Shown: positions 35,686-43,816 of the stretch, piece by piece
How the letters are laid out: every line of letters begins with the position of its first letter
Position numbering within the stretch: position 1 is the stretch's first letter
NCBI RefSeq assembly: GCF_000308615.1
Contig: NZ_BAGB01000047.1
Span: 372,001 to 436,000, forward strand
DNA: 64,000 nt
Reading direction: 5' to 3'
Source: Nocardia jiangxiensis NBRC 101359
GTDB taxonomy: Bacteria > Actinomycetota > Actinomycetes > Mycobacteriales > Mycobacteriaceae
Notes under the pieces: model-generated
What the model was told of the DNA's origin: nothing
Databases searched by the model: none
Seen by the model: the letters and a program-made list of their open reading frames with translations, nothing else
Position numbers and translations under genes: made by a program

Positions 35686-36867
35686 TCAGTAACTCCGGGG
35701 CAGTCCCAGCGTGTGCGAGCCCAGATAGTTCAGGATCATCTCCTGACTGATCGGCGCGATCCGCATCACGCGCGCCTCCCGGAAGTACCGCGCCACGTGG
35801 TACTCCTCGGCGTATCCCATCCCGCCGTGGGTCTGCAGCGCCCGGTCCGCGGCGGTGAATCCCGCGTCGGCGCAGAGGTATTTGGCGGTGTTCGCCTCCC
35901 GGCCACAGGGCTTGCCCTGGTCGTAACTCCAGGTCGCCTTGCGCAACACCAGCTCCGCGGCATCCAGTCGCGCCAGCGAATCGGCCAGCGGGAACTGCAA
36001 CCCCTGGTTCATGCCGATCGGCCGGTCGAACACGACGCGCTCCTTGGCATATCGCACGGCCCGATCCAGGGCCACGCGCCCGAGCCCGAGCGCCTCGGCA
36101 GCGATCAGCATGCGTTCGGGATTCAGGCCGTCGAGCAGGTATTTGAAGCCCATCCCCTCCTCGCCCACCCGATCCTCGACCGGAATCCGGAGCCCGTCGA
36201 TGAACAGTTCGTTGGAGGTGACCGCATTGCGGCCCATCTTCGCGATCGGCCGGATGTCGACGTGCGCGCGATCCAGATCGGTCAGGAACAGCGTCATGCC
36301 GTCGGTCTTCTTGCTGACCTCGTCGTAGCGCTGGGTGCGGGTCAGCAGCAGGATCTTCTCCGACTCCATCGCCTTGGAGATCCACACCTTGCGCCCGTTC
36401 ACCACGTAGTGGTCGCCGTCGCGCCGGGCGAAGGTGGTGATCCGCGAAGTATCCAGTCCGGCACCGGGTTCGGTGACGCCGAAGCACACGTGCAGATCGC
36501 CGTTGGCGATCCGCGGCAGGGTGCGCTGCTTGAGTTCGTCCGAGCCGTGCACCACCACCGGATGCATGCCGAAGATCGACATGTGGATGGAGGTGGCGGC
36601 GTTCATCCCGCCGCCCGAGCGCGAGACCTCCTCGGCCAGCAGGGTGGCCTCGGTGATGCCCAGGCCGTGCCCGCCGTACTCCTCGGGAATCGTAATGCCC
36701 AGCCAGCCGCCCTTGGCGATGGCCTCGTAGAACTCGGTCGGGAACTCGTGTGCCTGATCCTTGGTCATCCAGTACTGGTCGTCGAACTTGCGGCACAGCT
36801 CCGCGACGGTCGTGCGAATCAGCTCCTGGTCCTCGGTGAGCTCGAAATTCATGCCGCAGCTCGTCAT
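35686..36867 (-). CDS. Acyl-CoA dehydrogenase
   Basis: The 393-residue ACAD has IPEEYGGHGLG, VTEPGAGLDTSRI and VVNGRKVWISKA. FDRPIGMNQGLQFPLAD lies in the FAD region, and the enzyme ends THGGMGYAEEYHVARYFREARV. NPERMLIAAEALGLGR has a glutamate at the IVD/LCAD position. It is the first gene of the minus-strand operon 30444-36867, and its ATG has GGAAAGGAG upstream. Confidence 0.93.
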   Translation of the reverse strand: MTSCGMNFELTEDQELIRTTVAELCRKFDDQYWMTKDQAHEFPTEFYEAIAKGGWLGITIPEEYGGHGLGITEATLLAEEVSRSGGGMNAATSIHMSIFGMHPVVVHGSDELKQRTLPRIANGDLHVCFGVTEPGAGLDTSRITTFARRDGDHYVVNGRKVWISKAMESEKILLLTRTQRYDEVSKKTDGMTLFLTDLDRAHVDIRPIAKMGRNAVTSNELFIDGLRIPVEDRVGEEGMGFKYLLDGLNPERMLIAAEALGLGRVALDRAVRYAKERVVFDRPIGMNQGLQFPLADSLARLDAAELVLRKATWSYDQGKPCGREANTAKYLCADAGFTAADRALQTHGGMGYAEEYHVARYFREARVMRIAPISQEMILNYLGSHTLGLPRSY

Positions 36868-36952
36868 CGTGGGACTCCTTTCCGCCCACCAGGGCCGGAC
36901 GCTTCGGACTTCGGGCCCGCCGACGGGCCGGGCGCAACGCTAGGGAAACTAT

Positions 36953-36971
36953 ATTCTCTTATTTGGAGAAT
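36953..36971. promoter_or_regulatory. Everted ATTCTC-N7-GAGAAT half-site pair, copy 4 (degenerate)
   Basis: Two intact half-sites of the operator face outward, not inward, with 7 bases between them, in the divergent gap between the ACAD operon and the CMD-Rieske operon. Each outer partner half is degenerate. Copy 5, which is perfect, lies 142 bp away. Confidence 0.5.
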
Positions 36972-37112
36972 CACCATCCGATCCGACGGGAGGCAGGGCC
37001 GGGCCAGCAACGCAGCTGGTCGCGACCCACTCTCGGCGGCCGCAATTTCCCCAGGCCGCAGCCCTGGCGTTGACTATCGCACGGGTTCATGGAAATCTAG
37101 TCTTCAGTTTTA

Positions 37113-37127
37113 GAGAATCAGATTCTC
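37113..37127. promoter_or_regulatory. GAGAAT-N3-ATTCTC operator, copy 5
   Basis: The perfect palindrome GAGAAT-CAG-ATTCTC ends 16 bp before the CMD gene start, adjacent to its AGAGGAGG ribosome site. It should control the seven-gene operon with the second Rieske oxygenase. Confidence 0.85.
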
Positions 37128-37143
37128 ACGAGAGGAGGTCGGC

Positions 37144-37668
37144 ATGCGCCTGCCGCCGCTACCGGCGGACCAGTGGGACGACCGCACCCGCGACGCGTTC
37201 CGCGCCCTGCTGCCCCGCGCGATGCGCAATCCCGAATCCGCAGGTCCCGCCATGGCACCGCTGGCCTGGCACCCGGACCTGACCGAGGCGTTCCTCGGCT
37301 TCAGCGTCCATCTGCTCTTCCGGTCCACCCTGCCGCCCCGCGCCCGCGAGCTGGTGATCCTGCGGGTGGCCCACAATCGCCGCTGCGAGTACGAGTGGGT
37401 GCACCACATCAAGTTCGCCCAGGAGGCCGGACTGACCGCCGCGGAGATCGACGCCGTAACCCGCGGGGAGGGGACCGACGAGTTCGATCGCCTCATCCTG
37501 TCCTGCGTCGACGAACTCGACGCGAAATCCGAACTGTCCGACCAGACCTGGGCCGCGCTGGCCGAGCGCCTGGACGAGAAACAGCGCATGGACCTGGTCT
37601 TCACCATCGGCGGCTACATCGCGATGTCCATGGCACTCAACACCTTCGGCGTCAAGACCGATCACTGA
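37144..37668 (+). CDS. Carboxymuconolactone decarboxylase (CMD)-family protein
   Basis: The 174-residue protein has RARELVILRVAHNRRCEYEWVHHIKFA, with one cysteine (Cys81) and His87-His88, and GLTAAEIDAV. It shares layout and many residues with the protein at 10859. It lacks the CxxC pair of AhpD. By position as first gene before a Rieske oxygenase it may act on a hydroxylated or lactone product. The function is not known. Start ATG 37144 has AGAGGAGG upstream. Confidence 0.85.
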   Translation: MRLPPLPADQWDDRTRDAFRALLPRAMRNPESAGPAMAPLAWHPDLTEAFLGFSVHLLFRSTLPPRARELVILRVAHNRRCEYEWVHHIKFAQEAGLTAAEIDAVTRGEGTDEFDRLILSCVDELDAKSELSDQTWAALAERLDEKQRMDLVFTIGGYIAMSMALNTFGVKTDH

Positions 37669-37679
37669 GAGGTAATCCC

Positions 37680-38951
37680 TTGCCACACTTCACAAAACCG
37701 GCTGCCGGCAGCTGGACGGAGAATTACCCCGAGCTGGGTACCGAGGTGGTCGACTTCACCGACTCCACCGATCCCGCCTTCTACGCCGACGAGCAGGAGG
37801 CGATCTTCAAGAAGAGCTGGCTCAACGTCGGCCGCGTCGAACGCCTGCCGAAGGTGGGCAGCTACTTCACCCGCGAACTCGCCTGTGTGAACGCCTCTTT
37901 CGTCATCGCGAAGGACCACGACAAGCAGATCCGCGCGTACTACAACATCTGCCGCCACCGCGGTAACAAGCTCGTCTGGGAGGACTACCCGGGCGAGGAG
38001 ACCGCCGGGGTCTGCCGCCAGTTCACCTGCAAGTACCACGCCTGGCGGTACAGCCTCGAGGGTGAGGCCACCTTCGTCCAGCAGGAGAAGGAATTCTTCG
38101 ACATCGACAAGAGCAAGTTCGGGCTCAAGTCGGTGCGCTGTGAGGTGTGGGAGGGGTTCATCTTCATCAACCTCGACGACGCCGCCCAGCCCCTCGAGGA
38201 TTACCTCGGCGCGTGGGCGAAAGGGTTGGAGGGCTACCCCTTCCACGAGATGACCGAGGTCTACAGCTACCGCGCCGAGATCGGCGCGAACTGGAAGCTG
38301 TTCATCGACGCGTTCGCCGAGTTCTACCACGCACCCGTGCTGCACATGAAGCAGGCGGTCAAGGACGAGGCCGACAAACTGCTCGAGGTCGGATTCGAGG
38401 CGCTGCACTACGAGTGCTGGACCCCGCATTCGATGGTCTCCTCGTGGGGCGGCATGGCCCCGCCGAAGGACCCGGGCATGGTCAAGCCGATCGAGCGCGA
38501 ACTGCGCAGCGGCCTGTTCGGCCCCTGGGACCGCCCCGACATCGAGGGCCTGGACCCGCTGCCGACCGGCGTCAACCCCGCGGGCCACAAGGCTTGGGGC
38601 GTGGACGAATTCGAGGTCTTCCCGAACTTCGGCATCCTGATCTGGGCGCCGGGCTGGTACCTGACCTACCACTACTGGCCGACCGCGGTGAACAAGCACA
38701 TCTTCGAGGCGAACCTGTACTTCGTGCCGCCCAAGAACGCCCGCGAGCGGCTGCGCCAGGAACTGGCCGGGGTCACCTTCAAGGAGTACGCGCTGCAGGA
38801 CGCCAACACCCTCGAGGCGACCCAGACCATGCTCGAGACCGGCGCGATCACCGAATTCCCGCTGAATGACCAGGAGGTGCTGCTGCGCCACCTGCACATC
38901 ACCGTCCAGAACATCGTGAAGGAGTACCGCAATGGCCGAGCAGCCAGCTGA
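37680..38951 (+). CDS. Rieske non-haem iron oxygenase, alpha subunit
   Basis: The 423-residue oxygenase has a Rieske domain with Cys91-x-His93 and Cys117-x2-His120 and a mononuclear iron site with His217 and His222 in EFYHAPVLH. It starts at TTG 37680, chosen because GAGAGG stands 9 bp before it and because the protein then reads PHFTKPAAGSW. It overlaps by 20 bp the 115-residue gene that follows, so a tight partnership is likely. Electrons may come from the reductase at 55863. No separate ferredoxin gene is seen. The substrate is not known. Confidence 0.92.
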   Translation: MPHFTKPAAGSWTENYPELGTEVVDFTDSTDPAFYADEQEAIFKKSWLNVGRVERLPKVGSYFTRELACVNASFVIAKDHDKQIRAYYNICRHRGNKLVWEDYPGEETAGVCRQFTCKYHAWRYSLEGEATFVQQEKEFFDIDKSKFGLKSVRCEVWEGFIFINLDDAAQPLEDYLGAWAKGLEGYPFHEMTEVYSYRAEIGANWKLFIDAFAEFYHAPVLHMKQAVKDEADKLLEVGFEALHYECWTPHSMVSSWGGMAPPKDPGMVKPIERELRSGLFGPWDRPDIEGLDPLPTGVNPAGHKAWGVDEFEVFPNFGILIWAPGWYLTYHYWPTAVNKHIFEANLYFVPPKNARERLRQELAGVTFKEYALQDANTLEATQTMLETGAITEFPLNDQEVLLRHLHITVQNIVKEYRNGRAAS

Positions 38952-39279
38952 GACCAAGACCCTGCCCGCCGAATTCGCCGACCTGCAACGGTTCTCGGAC
39001 TGGATTCTGGCGACCGAGCCCGAGCGCTACGCCAAGCGCCTGGCCTCCTCGATGGAGCAGATGCAGGACGTCTACGAGACCGTCTTCCCGCGCTTGCAGG
39101 AGGCGCTGGATCACATCGAGAAATTCGACTGGAACGACCTGCCCGACGAGCAGCGCCACCTGTTCCACCTGCTGCAGTCGCTGGTGATGGTGTCCTTCCC
39201 GGTGGAGGTCTGGAAGCAGCCCCGGGTGCCGGACTCCGGTGCGGCCTACCTCGATGTGATCTCCGAGCCGGTGGTGTAG
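38932..39279 (+). CDS. Small conserved-looking protein coupled to the Rieske oxygenase
   Basis: The 115-residue acidic protein (MAEQPAETKTLPAEFADLQRFSDWILATEPERYAKRL...) is mostly helical and has no signal peptide or cysteine. ATG 38932 has AAGGAG upstream and lies 20 bp inside the Rieske gene. Helical segments MEQMQDVYETVFPRLQEALDHIEKFDW and EQRHLFHLLQSLVMVSF suggest a compact bundle. I do not recognise the family. It may be a small structural subunit in place of the usual NTF2-fold beta subunit. Confidence 0.75.
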   Translation: MAEQPAETKTLPAEFADLQRFSDWILATEPERYAKRLASSMEQMQDVYETVFPRLQEALDHIEKFDWNDLPDEQRHLFHLLQSLVMVSFPVEVWKQPRVPDSGAAYLDVISEPVV

Positions 39280-39282
39280 CTC

Positions 39283-40494
39283 ATGCTCACACTCCAAGCG
39301 GCCGGTCTGCTGGACATCGACACCGGCGAGATCATCCGGCCCGGCATCGTGCACGTCGAAGGCGATCGCATCGTCGGGCTGGGGGGTCCGGCGCGCGGCG
39401 AGGTCCTGGACCTCGGTGATGTCGTGCTGCTGCCCGGGCTGATGGACATGGAGGTCAATCTGCTCATGGGTGGTCGCGGGGAGACCGGCCTGTCCTCGAG
39501 TGTGACCGACGATCCCGCACTGCGGATGCTGCGTGCGGTGGGCAATGCCCGCCGCACGCTGCGTGCGGGTTTCACCACCGTGCGGAACCTGGGCCTGTTC
39601 GTCAAGACCGGCGGATATCTGCTCGACGTCGCGCTGGGCAAGGCGATCGACCGCGGCTGGATCGACGGGCCCCGCATCGTGCCCGCCGGACATGCGATCA
39701 CCCCGCTGGGCGGGCATCTGGATCCGACCATGTTCTCCGCCTTCGCCCCCGACGTGCTGAAGCTGACCCTCGAGGAGGGCATCGCCAACGGCGTGGACGA
39801 GGTGCGCAAGGCGGTGCGGTACCAGATCAAGTACGGCGCGCAGCTGATCAAGATCTGCGTCTCCGGCGGCGTCATGTCGCTCACCGGATCCCCTGGCGCA
39901 CAGCATTATTCGGACGACGAGCTGCGCGCCATCGTGGACGAGGCGCATCGGCGCGGACTCAAGGTCGCCGCGCACACGCACGGCGCCGAAGCGGTCCGGC
40001 ACGCGGTCGACTGCGGAATCGACTGCATCGAACACGGATTCCTCATCGATGACGAGACCATCGACATGATGGTCGAGCACAACACCTGGCTGGTGCCCAC
40101 CACCCGGCTCACCGATGCCATGGACATCTCGCACGCCGACCCCGCGCTCAAAGCCAAAGCGGCCGAGATGTTTCCGAAGGCGCACAGTTCGGTCCTGGCC
40201 GCCTACAAGGCGGGCGTGCGGATCGCGGTCGGCACCGACGCGCCGGCCATTCCGCACGGCAAGAACGCGGACGAACTCGTCGCGCTGGTCTCGCGTGGGC
40301 TCGACCCCCTCGACGTGTTGCGCGCGGCGACCGTCAACGGCGCGGACCTCATCGATGCCGAGGACCGCGGACGGCTGGCCGAGGGACTGCTGGCCGACAT
40401 CATCGCCGTTCCCGGCGATCCGATCCAGGACATCACCGTCACCCAGGACGTGCGGTTCGTGATGAAAGGCGGCAAGGTCTTTGTCCAGCGGTAG
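39283..40494 (+). CDS. Amidohydrolase (imidazolonepropionase-like) with an altered metal site
   Basis: The 403-residue protein has the full amidohydrolase frame: an N-terminal beta-sandwich, LIKICVSGGVM with the barrel lysine, AAHTHG, CIEHGFL and GTDAPAIPHGKN for later metal ligands. The first metal motif after LLPGLMD normally reads HxH but here reads MEVN, so Glu and Asn take the place of the two histidines. The other ligands are intact. It may use one metal, or a different metal set. It is in the Rieske operon, three bases after the small-protein stop, and may open a ring or hydrolyse an amide or lactone. Confidence 0.85.
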   Translation: MLTLQAAGLLDIDTGEIIRPGIVHVEGDRIVGLGGPARGEVLDLGDVVLLPGLMDMEVNLLMGGRGETGLSSSVTDDPALRMLRAVGNARRTLRAGFTTVRNLGLFVKTGGYLLDVALGKAIDRGWIDGPRIVPAGHAITPLGGHLDPTMFSAFAPDVLKLTLEEGIANGVDEVRKAVRYQIKYGAQLIKICVSGGVMSLTGSPGAQHYSDDELRAIVDEAHRRGLKVAAHTHGAEAVRHAVDCGIDCIEHGFLIDDETIDMMVEHNTWLVPTTRLTDAMDISHADPALKAKAAEMFPKAHSSVLAAYKAGVRIAVGTDAPAIPHGKNADELVALVSRGLDPLDVLRAATVNGADLIDAEDRGRLAEGLLADIIAVPGDPIQDITVTQDVRFVMKGGKVFVQR

Positions 40495-40912
40495 CAGTTC
40501 ACGATACGAGGATCTCCTCGACATCCAGCAGTTGCTGGCCCGGTACGCGGTGACCATCACCCAGGGCGACATCGACGGCGTGGTCTCGGTGTTCACCCCC
40601 GACGGCACCTACAGCGCCTTCGGCGACACCTACACCCTGGACCTGTTCCCGGATCTGGTGGCCGCCGCGCCCAAGGGCCTGTTCCTCACGGGCACACCGG
40701 TTCTCGACATCGACGGGGACACCGCCACCGGCACCCAGCCGCTGTGCTTCATCGATCACAGCACGCACGACATGCGGATCGGCTACTACAGCGACACACT
40801 CGTGCGGACCGAGGACGGCTGGCGGCTGCGCACCCGGCGAATGACGTTCATCCGGCGCAACGGGAATCACGATTCGGGCATCCCGCACGCCTTCGAGCGC
40901 ACCCGGCTATAA
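40481..40912 (+). CDS. SnoaL-like (NTF2 fold) protein
   Basis: The 143-residue protein has YEDLLDIQQLLARYAVTITQGDIDGVVSVFTPDGTY, the standard NTF2-like start. Its C-terminal strands are IGYYSDTLVRTEDGWRLRTRRM. It starts at TTG 40481, overlapping the amidohydrolase stop by 14 bp. It could be the NTF2-fold partner of the Rieske oxygenase three genes upstream, or an isomerase or hydratase. Confidence 0.8.
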   Translation: MSSGSSSRYEDLLDIQQLLARYAVTITQGDIDGVVSVFTPDGTYSAFGDTYTLDLFPDLVAAAPKGLFLTGTPVLDIDGDTATGTQPLCFIDHSTHDMRIGYYSDTLVRTEDGWRLRTRRMTFIRRNGNHDSGIPHAFERTRL

Positions 40913-40919
40913 CGCCGGT

Positions 40920-40955
40920 GCGGGCGGCCGGGTCAACGACGCCTCGGCCGCCCGC
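40920..40955. terminator. Strong GC hairpin after the SnoaL gene
   Basis: A perfect 11-bp stem (GCGGGCGGCCG with CGGCCGCCCGC) with a 14-base loop begins 8 bp after the stop. It may end transcription or lower expression of the two ACAD genes that follow. Confidence 0.65.
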
Positions 40956-41072
40956 TATGCGCTCGAACGCGCTTCGGCGGCCAGCACGCCTTCGAGGGCA
41001 CACGGCAGCAGTCCGCCGGTGGGGAACCGTGCCATCCGAGCTCCCGGTAGCTCTCGAGAGAGTCTGAACATT

Positions 41073-42161
41073 ATGGATATCAACGAGTTTCGCGCCGGAG
41101 TGCGTGCCTGGCTCGACGAGAACGACCTGACACCCGGCCCCGATCACTCGCTCGATGCCGAGCTCGAGCAGCTGTGCCGGGTGCGTCGTGCGCTGTACGA
41201 CGCGGGGTGGATGCGGTACGGCTGGCCTGCCGAAGTCGGCGGTCTCGGTGGACCGGCCGTGCTCCGGGCGATTCTCGGTGAGGAGGTCGCCACGCGCGAT
41301 CTGGCCGAACCCGGGAACTATTCGATGATCGAGGTGCTCGCGCCGACGATGATCTCCTACGCCCGACCCGAACTGGCCGCGGAGATGGTGCCGCGGCTGC
41401 TGTCCGGGCGCGAGCAGTGGTGCCAGGGGTTCTCCGAGCCGGGCTCGGGCAGCGATCTGGCCTCGCTGAGCACGAAAGCCGTTCCGGACGGGGATGATTG
41501 GGTGGTCAACGGGCAGAAGGTGTGGACCAGCCTCGCGCAGTACGCGGCGCGCTGCGTCCTGCTCACCCGCACCGCGCCCGGCCACGACGGGATCACCGCC
41601 TTCTTCCTGGACATGGACACCCCCGGCATCACCGTGCGCCCGCTGCGCACCATGCATGGCGTGGACGAATTCGCCGAGGTGTACTTCGACGACGTCCGTA
41701 TTCCCGCCGACCGCATGCTGGGACGTCCGGGCGACGGCTGGCGAGTGGCGATGGACCTGCTCCCGCACGAACGCTCGACCTGCTTCTGGCACCGCATCGC
41801 GTACCTGTTCACCCGCTTGGACCGGGTGATCGACCAGACCACGATTCCCGACGACGCCGAACTCGGCTCGGCCTACCTGGCCCTGCACACCGTGCGCTGC
41901 CGATCCCGGGAGACCCAGCGGCGCTTGGCATCCGGCGCATCGCTGGGCCCGGAGACCTCCGTGGACAAGATCCTGCTGGCCACCGCCGAACAGCAACTCC
42001 TCGACACCGCCCGCGATCTGCTCCCCGGCGCGGTCGAACTCCAGGATTCCCCGTGGCGCACCGAATTCCTGTACTCCCGCGCCGCCACCATCTACGGCGG
42101 CACCGCCGAGATCCAGCGCAACATCGTCGCCCGGCGTCTGCTGGATCTCGGGAAAGAGTGA
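41073..42161 (+). CDS. Acyl-CoA dehydrogenase, catalytic-glutamate subunit of a split pair
   Basis: The 362-residue protein has the N- and middle domains of an ACAD: GFSEPGSGSDLASLSTK, VVNGQKVWTS and a C-terminal GGTAEIQRNIVARRLLDL. Helix G reads LLPHERSTCFW, with a glutamate in the HER position. The FAD-contacting RxQFGxxxxxxQ segment of normal ACADs is absent; it is present in the next gene. This division is that of the alpha2beta2 ACADs of actinobacterial steroid breakdown (such as ChsE4-ChsE5). ATG 41073 is used. Confidence 0.9.
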   Translation: MDINEFRAGVRAWLDENDLTPGPDHSLDAELEQLCRVRRALYDAGWMRYGWPAEVGGLGGPAVLRAILGEEVATRDLAEPGNYSMIEVLAPTMISYARPELAAEMVPRLLSGREQWCQGFSEPGSGSDLASLSTKAVPDGDDWVVNGQKVWTSLAQYAARCVLLTRTAPGHDGITAFFLDMDTPGITVRPLRTMHGVDEFAEVYFDDVRIPADRMLGRPGDGWRVAMDLLPHERSTCFWHRIAYLFTRLDRVIDQTTIPDDAELGSAYLALHTVRCRSRETQRRLASGASLGPETSVDKILLATAEQQLLDTARDLLPGAVELQDSPWRTEFLYSRAATIYGGTAEIQRNIVARRLLDLGKE

Positions 42162-42175
42162 GGAAGGAACCTCCG

Positions 42176-42967
42176 ATGACCGATACCGATTCCGCTGAGA
42201 TCGAGCTGCTCGCGGACAGTTTGCGCAAGGCGATGAGCTCGGGCTCGGGAGCCGCGCTCGATCGCGCGCTGGGTGAGTTGGGGTGGGCGGAGATGCTGGC
42301 CCAGATGCCCGATGTCGCGATACCTCTGGTGTTCCGGCTGCTCGGCGAGACCGGTGCGCATGCGCCGGTGCTCAACGACGTGCTGGCGCAGGCTGCCGGA
42401 AACCCGTTGGGCGGCACGGTATCCCTGCCGTTCACGGGTGGATCGTGGGTGGTCTGGGAGCGCACGGATCGCCCCGGCGGCACCGTTGACGAGGATCTGC
42501 CGCTGCATCCGGCGGCGCAGGGTGCGGATCTCCCGCTCGGTGCGGGCCGCCGTGCCCTGGCCTGGTGGTTGATCGGCAGCGGCCGGACCATGCTGACCTT
42601 GGCGCGACGACATGCCTTGGACCGCAAACAGTTCGGGCGGCCGGTGGCCTCGTTCCAGGCGATCCGGCACCGCCTGGCGGAAACGCTGGTCGCACTCGAC
42701 GGCGCCGAGGCGACGCTGAGCACCGCCGACGACGAGTTCGGCGCCCTGCTGGCCAAGGCCGCCGCGGGGCGGGCGGCACTGCTGGCCGCGAAACATTGTC
42801 AGCAGACGCTCGGCGGGATCGGGTTCACCGCCGAACACGAGTTGCAGGGACATATCCGGCGGGTGCTCGTGTTGGACGGCTTGCTCGGCAGCACAAGGGA
42901 ATTGACTCGCGAGGCCGGAGCACACATCCGCGCGCAGGGATCCGCGCCACGGTTGGCACAGCTGTAG
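42176..42967 (+). CDS. Acyl-CoA dehydrogenase-like, FAD-binding subunit of the split pair
   Basis: The 263-residue protein is an ACAD with a shortened N-terminal part. DRKQFGRPVASFQAIRH is the FAD-binding segment missing from its neighbour, and QTLGGIGFTAEHELQGHIRR is the end of the C-terminal domain. It follows the partner gene after 14 bp with GGAAGGA as ribosome site. It is expected to be inactive alone and to form an alpha2beta2 enzyme with the 41073 product. It is the last gene before a hairpin. Confidence 0.88.
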   Translation: MTDTDSAEIELLADSLRKAMSSGSGAALDRALGELGWAEMLAQMPDVAIPLVFRLLGETGAHAPVLNDVLAQAAGNPLGGTVSLPFTGGSWVVWERTDRPGGTVDEDLPLHPAAQGADLPLGAGRRALAWWLIGSGRTMLTLARRHALDRKQFGRPVASFQAIRHRLAETLVALDGAEATLSTADDEFGALLAKAAAGRAALLAAKHCQQTLGGIGFTAEHELQGHIRRVLVLDGLLGSTRELTREAGAHIRAQGSAPRLAQL

Positions 42968-42972
42968 AACAG

Positions 42973-43009
42973 GTGAAAGGGCCGGTGCGAATCACACCGG
43001 CCCTTTCAC
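42973..43009. terminator. Bidirectional hairpin terminator
   Basis: A perfect 15-bp stem (GTGAAAGGGCCGGTG with CACCGGCCCTTTCAC) with a 7-base loop lies between the ACAD gene and the convergent lipoprotein gene. Confidence 0.88.
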
Positions 43010-43029
43010 TGTCTGTGCCGAACCACAAC

Positions 43030-43548
43030 TCAGCTACAAGCTGCCGACTTGCCGCCCTGCAACGTCATCAGCTGGCAGAAGGTGGCCGCGGCGACCTTCC
43101 ACTTTCCGGCGTCCTGCACCGCTTTGCCGGTCTGGTTGGGCAGCACCGGATTTCCGCCCATGACGATCGAGTACGTCACCGTGGCGTGGGTGGGGTCGTC
43201 CAGGGTCACCGCGGAGACGGTGGCCGAGGTGCCCTGTGCCTGCGGGTTGCTCGCCTGGGCCTGCAACACCGGCGCGAACGCATCGCCCTTCTCCACCAGA
43301 GTGGCCTTGTCGGCGGCGGAGGTCTTGGCGTCGAAGAATTTTGTGAACACCTCGGTGATCGCCTGGGTGGTCGCGGCGTCGGCCTTGGTTCCGGCGCTCG
43401 ACGTGGTCGCCGCCGCGGAACTGGGCGCGGCGGCCGTGGTCGAGCTGCTCGTCGTGCTGTTCGACGAGCCGCAGCCCGCGAGAACGGACGCGCCGACGGT
43501 CACCAGAGCGGCGCAGATCGCGGTCCGGCGGAAAAGGGTATCGCGCAT
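43030..43548 (-). CDS. MTB12-like lipoprotein antigen
   Basis: The 172-residue protein begins with a lipoprotein signal: TAICAALVTVGASVLAGCGSS with lipobox LAGC, then a Ser/Thr/Ala-rich linker. The C-terminal domain (AITEVFTKFFDAKTSAADKATLVEKG... VTLDDPTHATVTYSIVMGG... KWKVAAATFCQLM) resembles the mycobacterial low-molecular-mass antigen MTB12 group. It would be attached to the outer face of the membrane. No function is known. It seems unrelated to the catabolic operons. Confidence 0.88.
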   Translation of the reverse strand: MRDTLFRRTAICAALVTVGASVLAGCGSSNSTTSSSTTAAAPSSAAATTSSAGTKADAATTQAITEVFTKFFDAKTSAADKATLVEKGDAFAPVLQAQASNPQAQGTSATVSAVTLDDPTHATVTYSIVMGGNPVLPNQTGKAVQDAGKWKVAAATFCQLMTLQGGKSAACS

Positions 43549-43816
43549 GGGTGTATTTCTTTCCGGAAGTTATTTCGGGGTGGGTGATATTCCACCGCGG
43601 GTGCTTCGGCGGAATCGATCTGTCGGTCGATACGAGCCGCGAGCACCGATCCGGCGCATCGCCGACCCGAGATTCGTGTATTCGACTGCTTCGCTGCCGT
43701 GTCACGTACGGCGAAGCGCCGCCGGTGAATTCGAGTGGAATACCGACAGCAGTAATATTAGCCAAATACCGGTCCGGCGTGTACGAATCTCCCGATTCCG
43801 CCGAAAATAATTCCGG

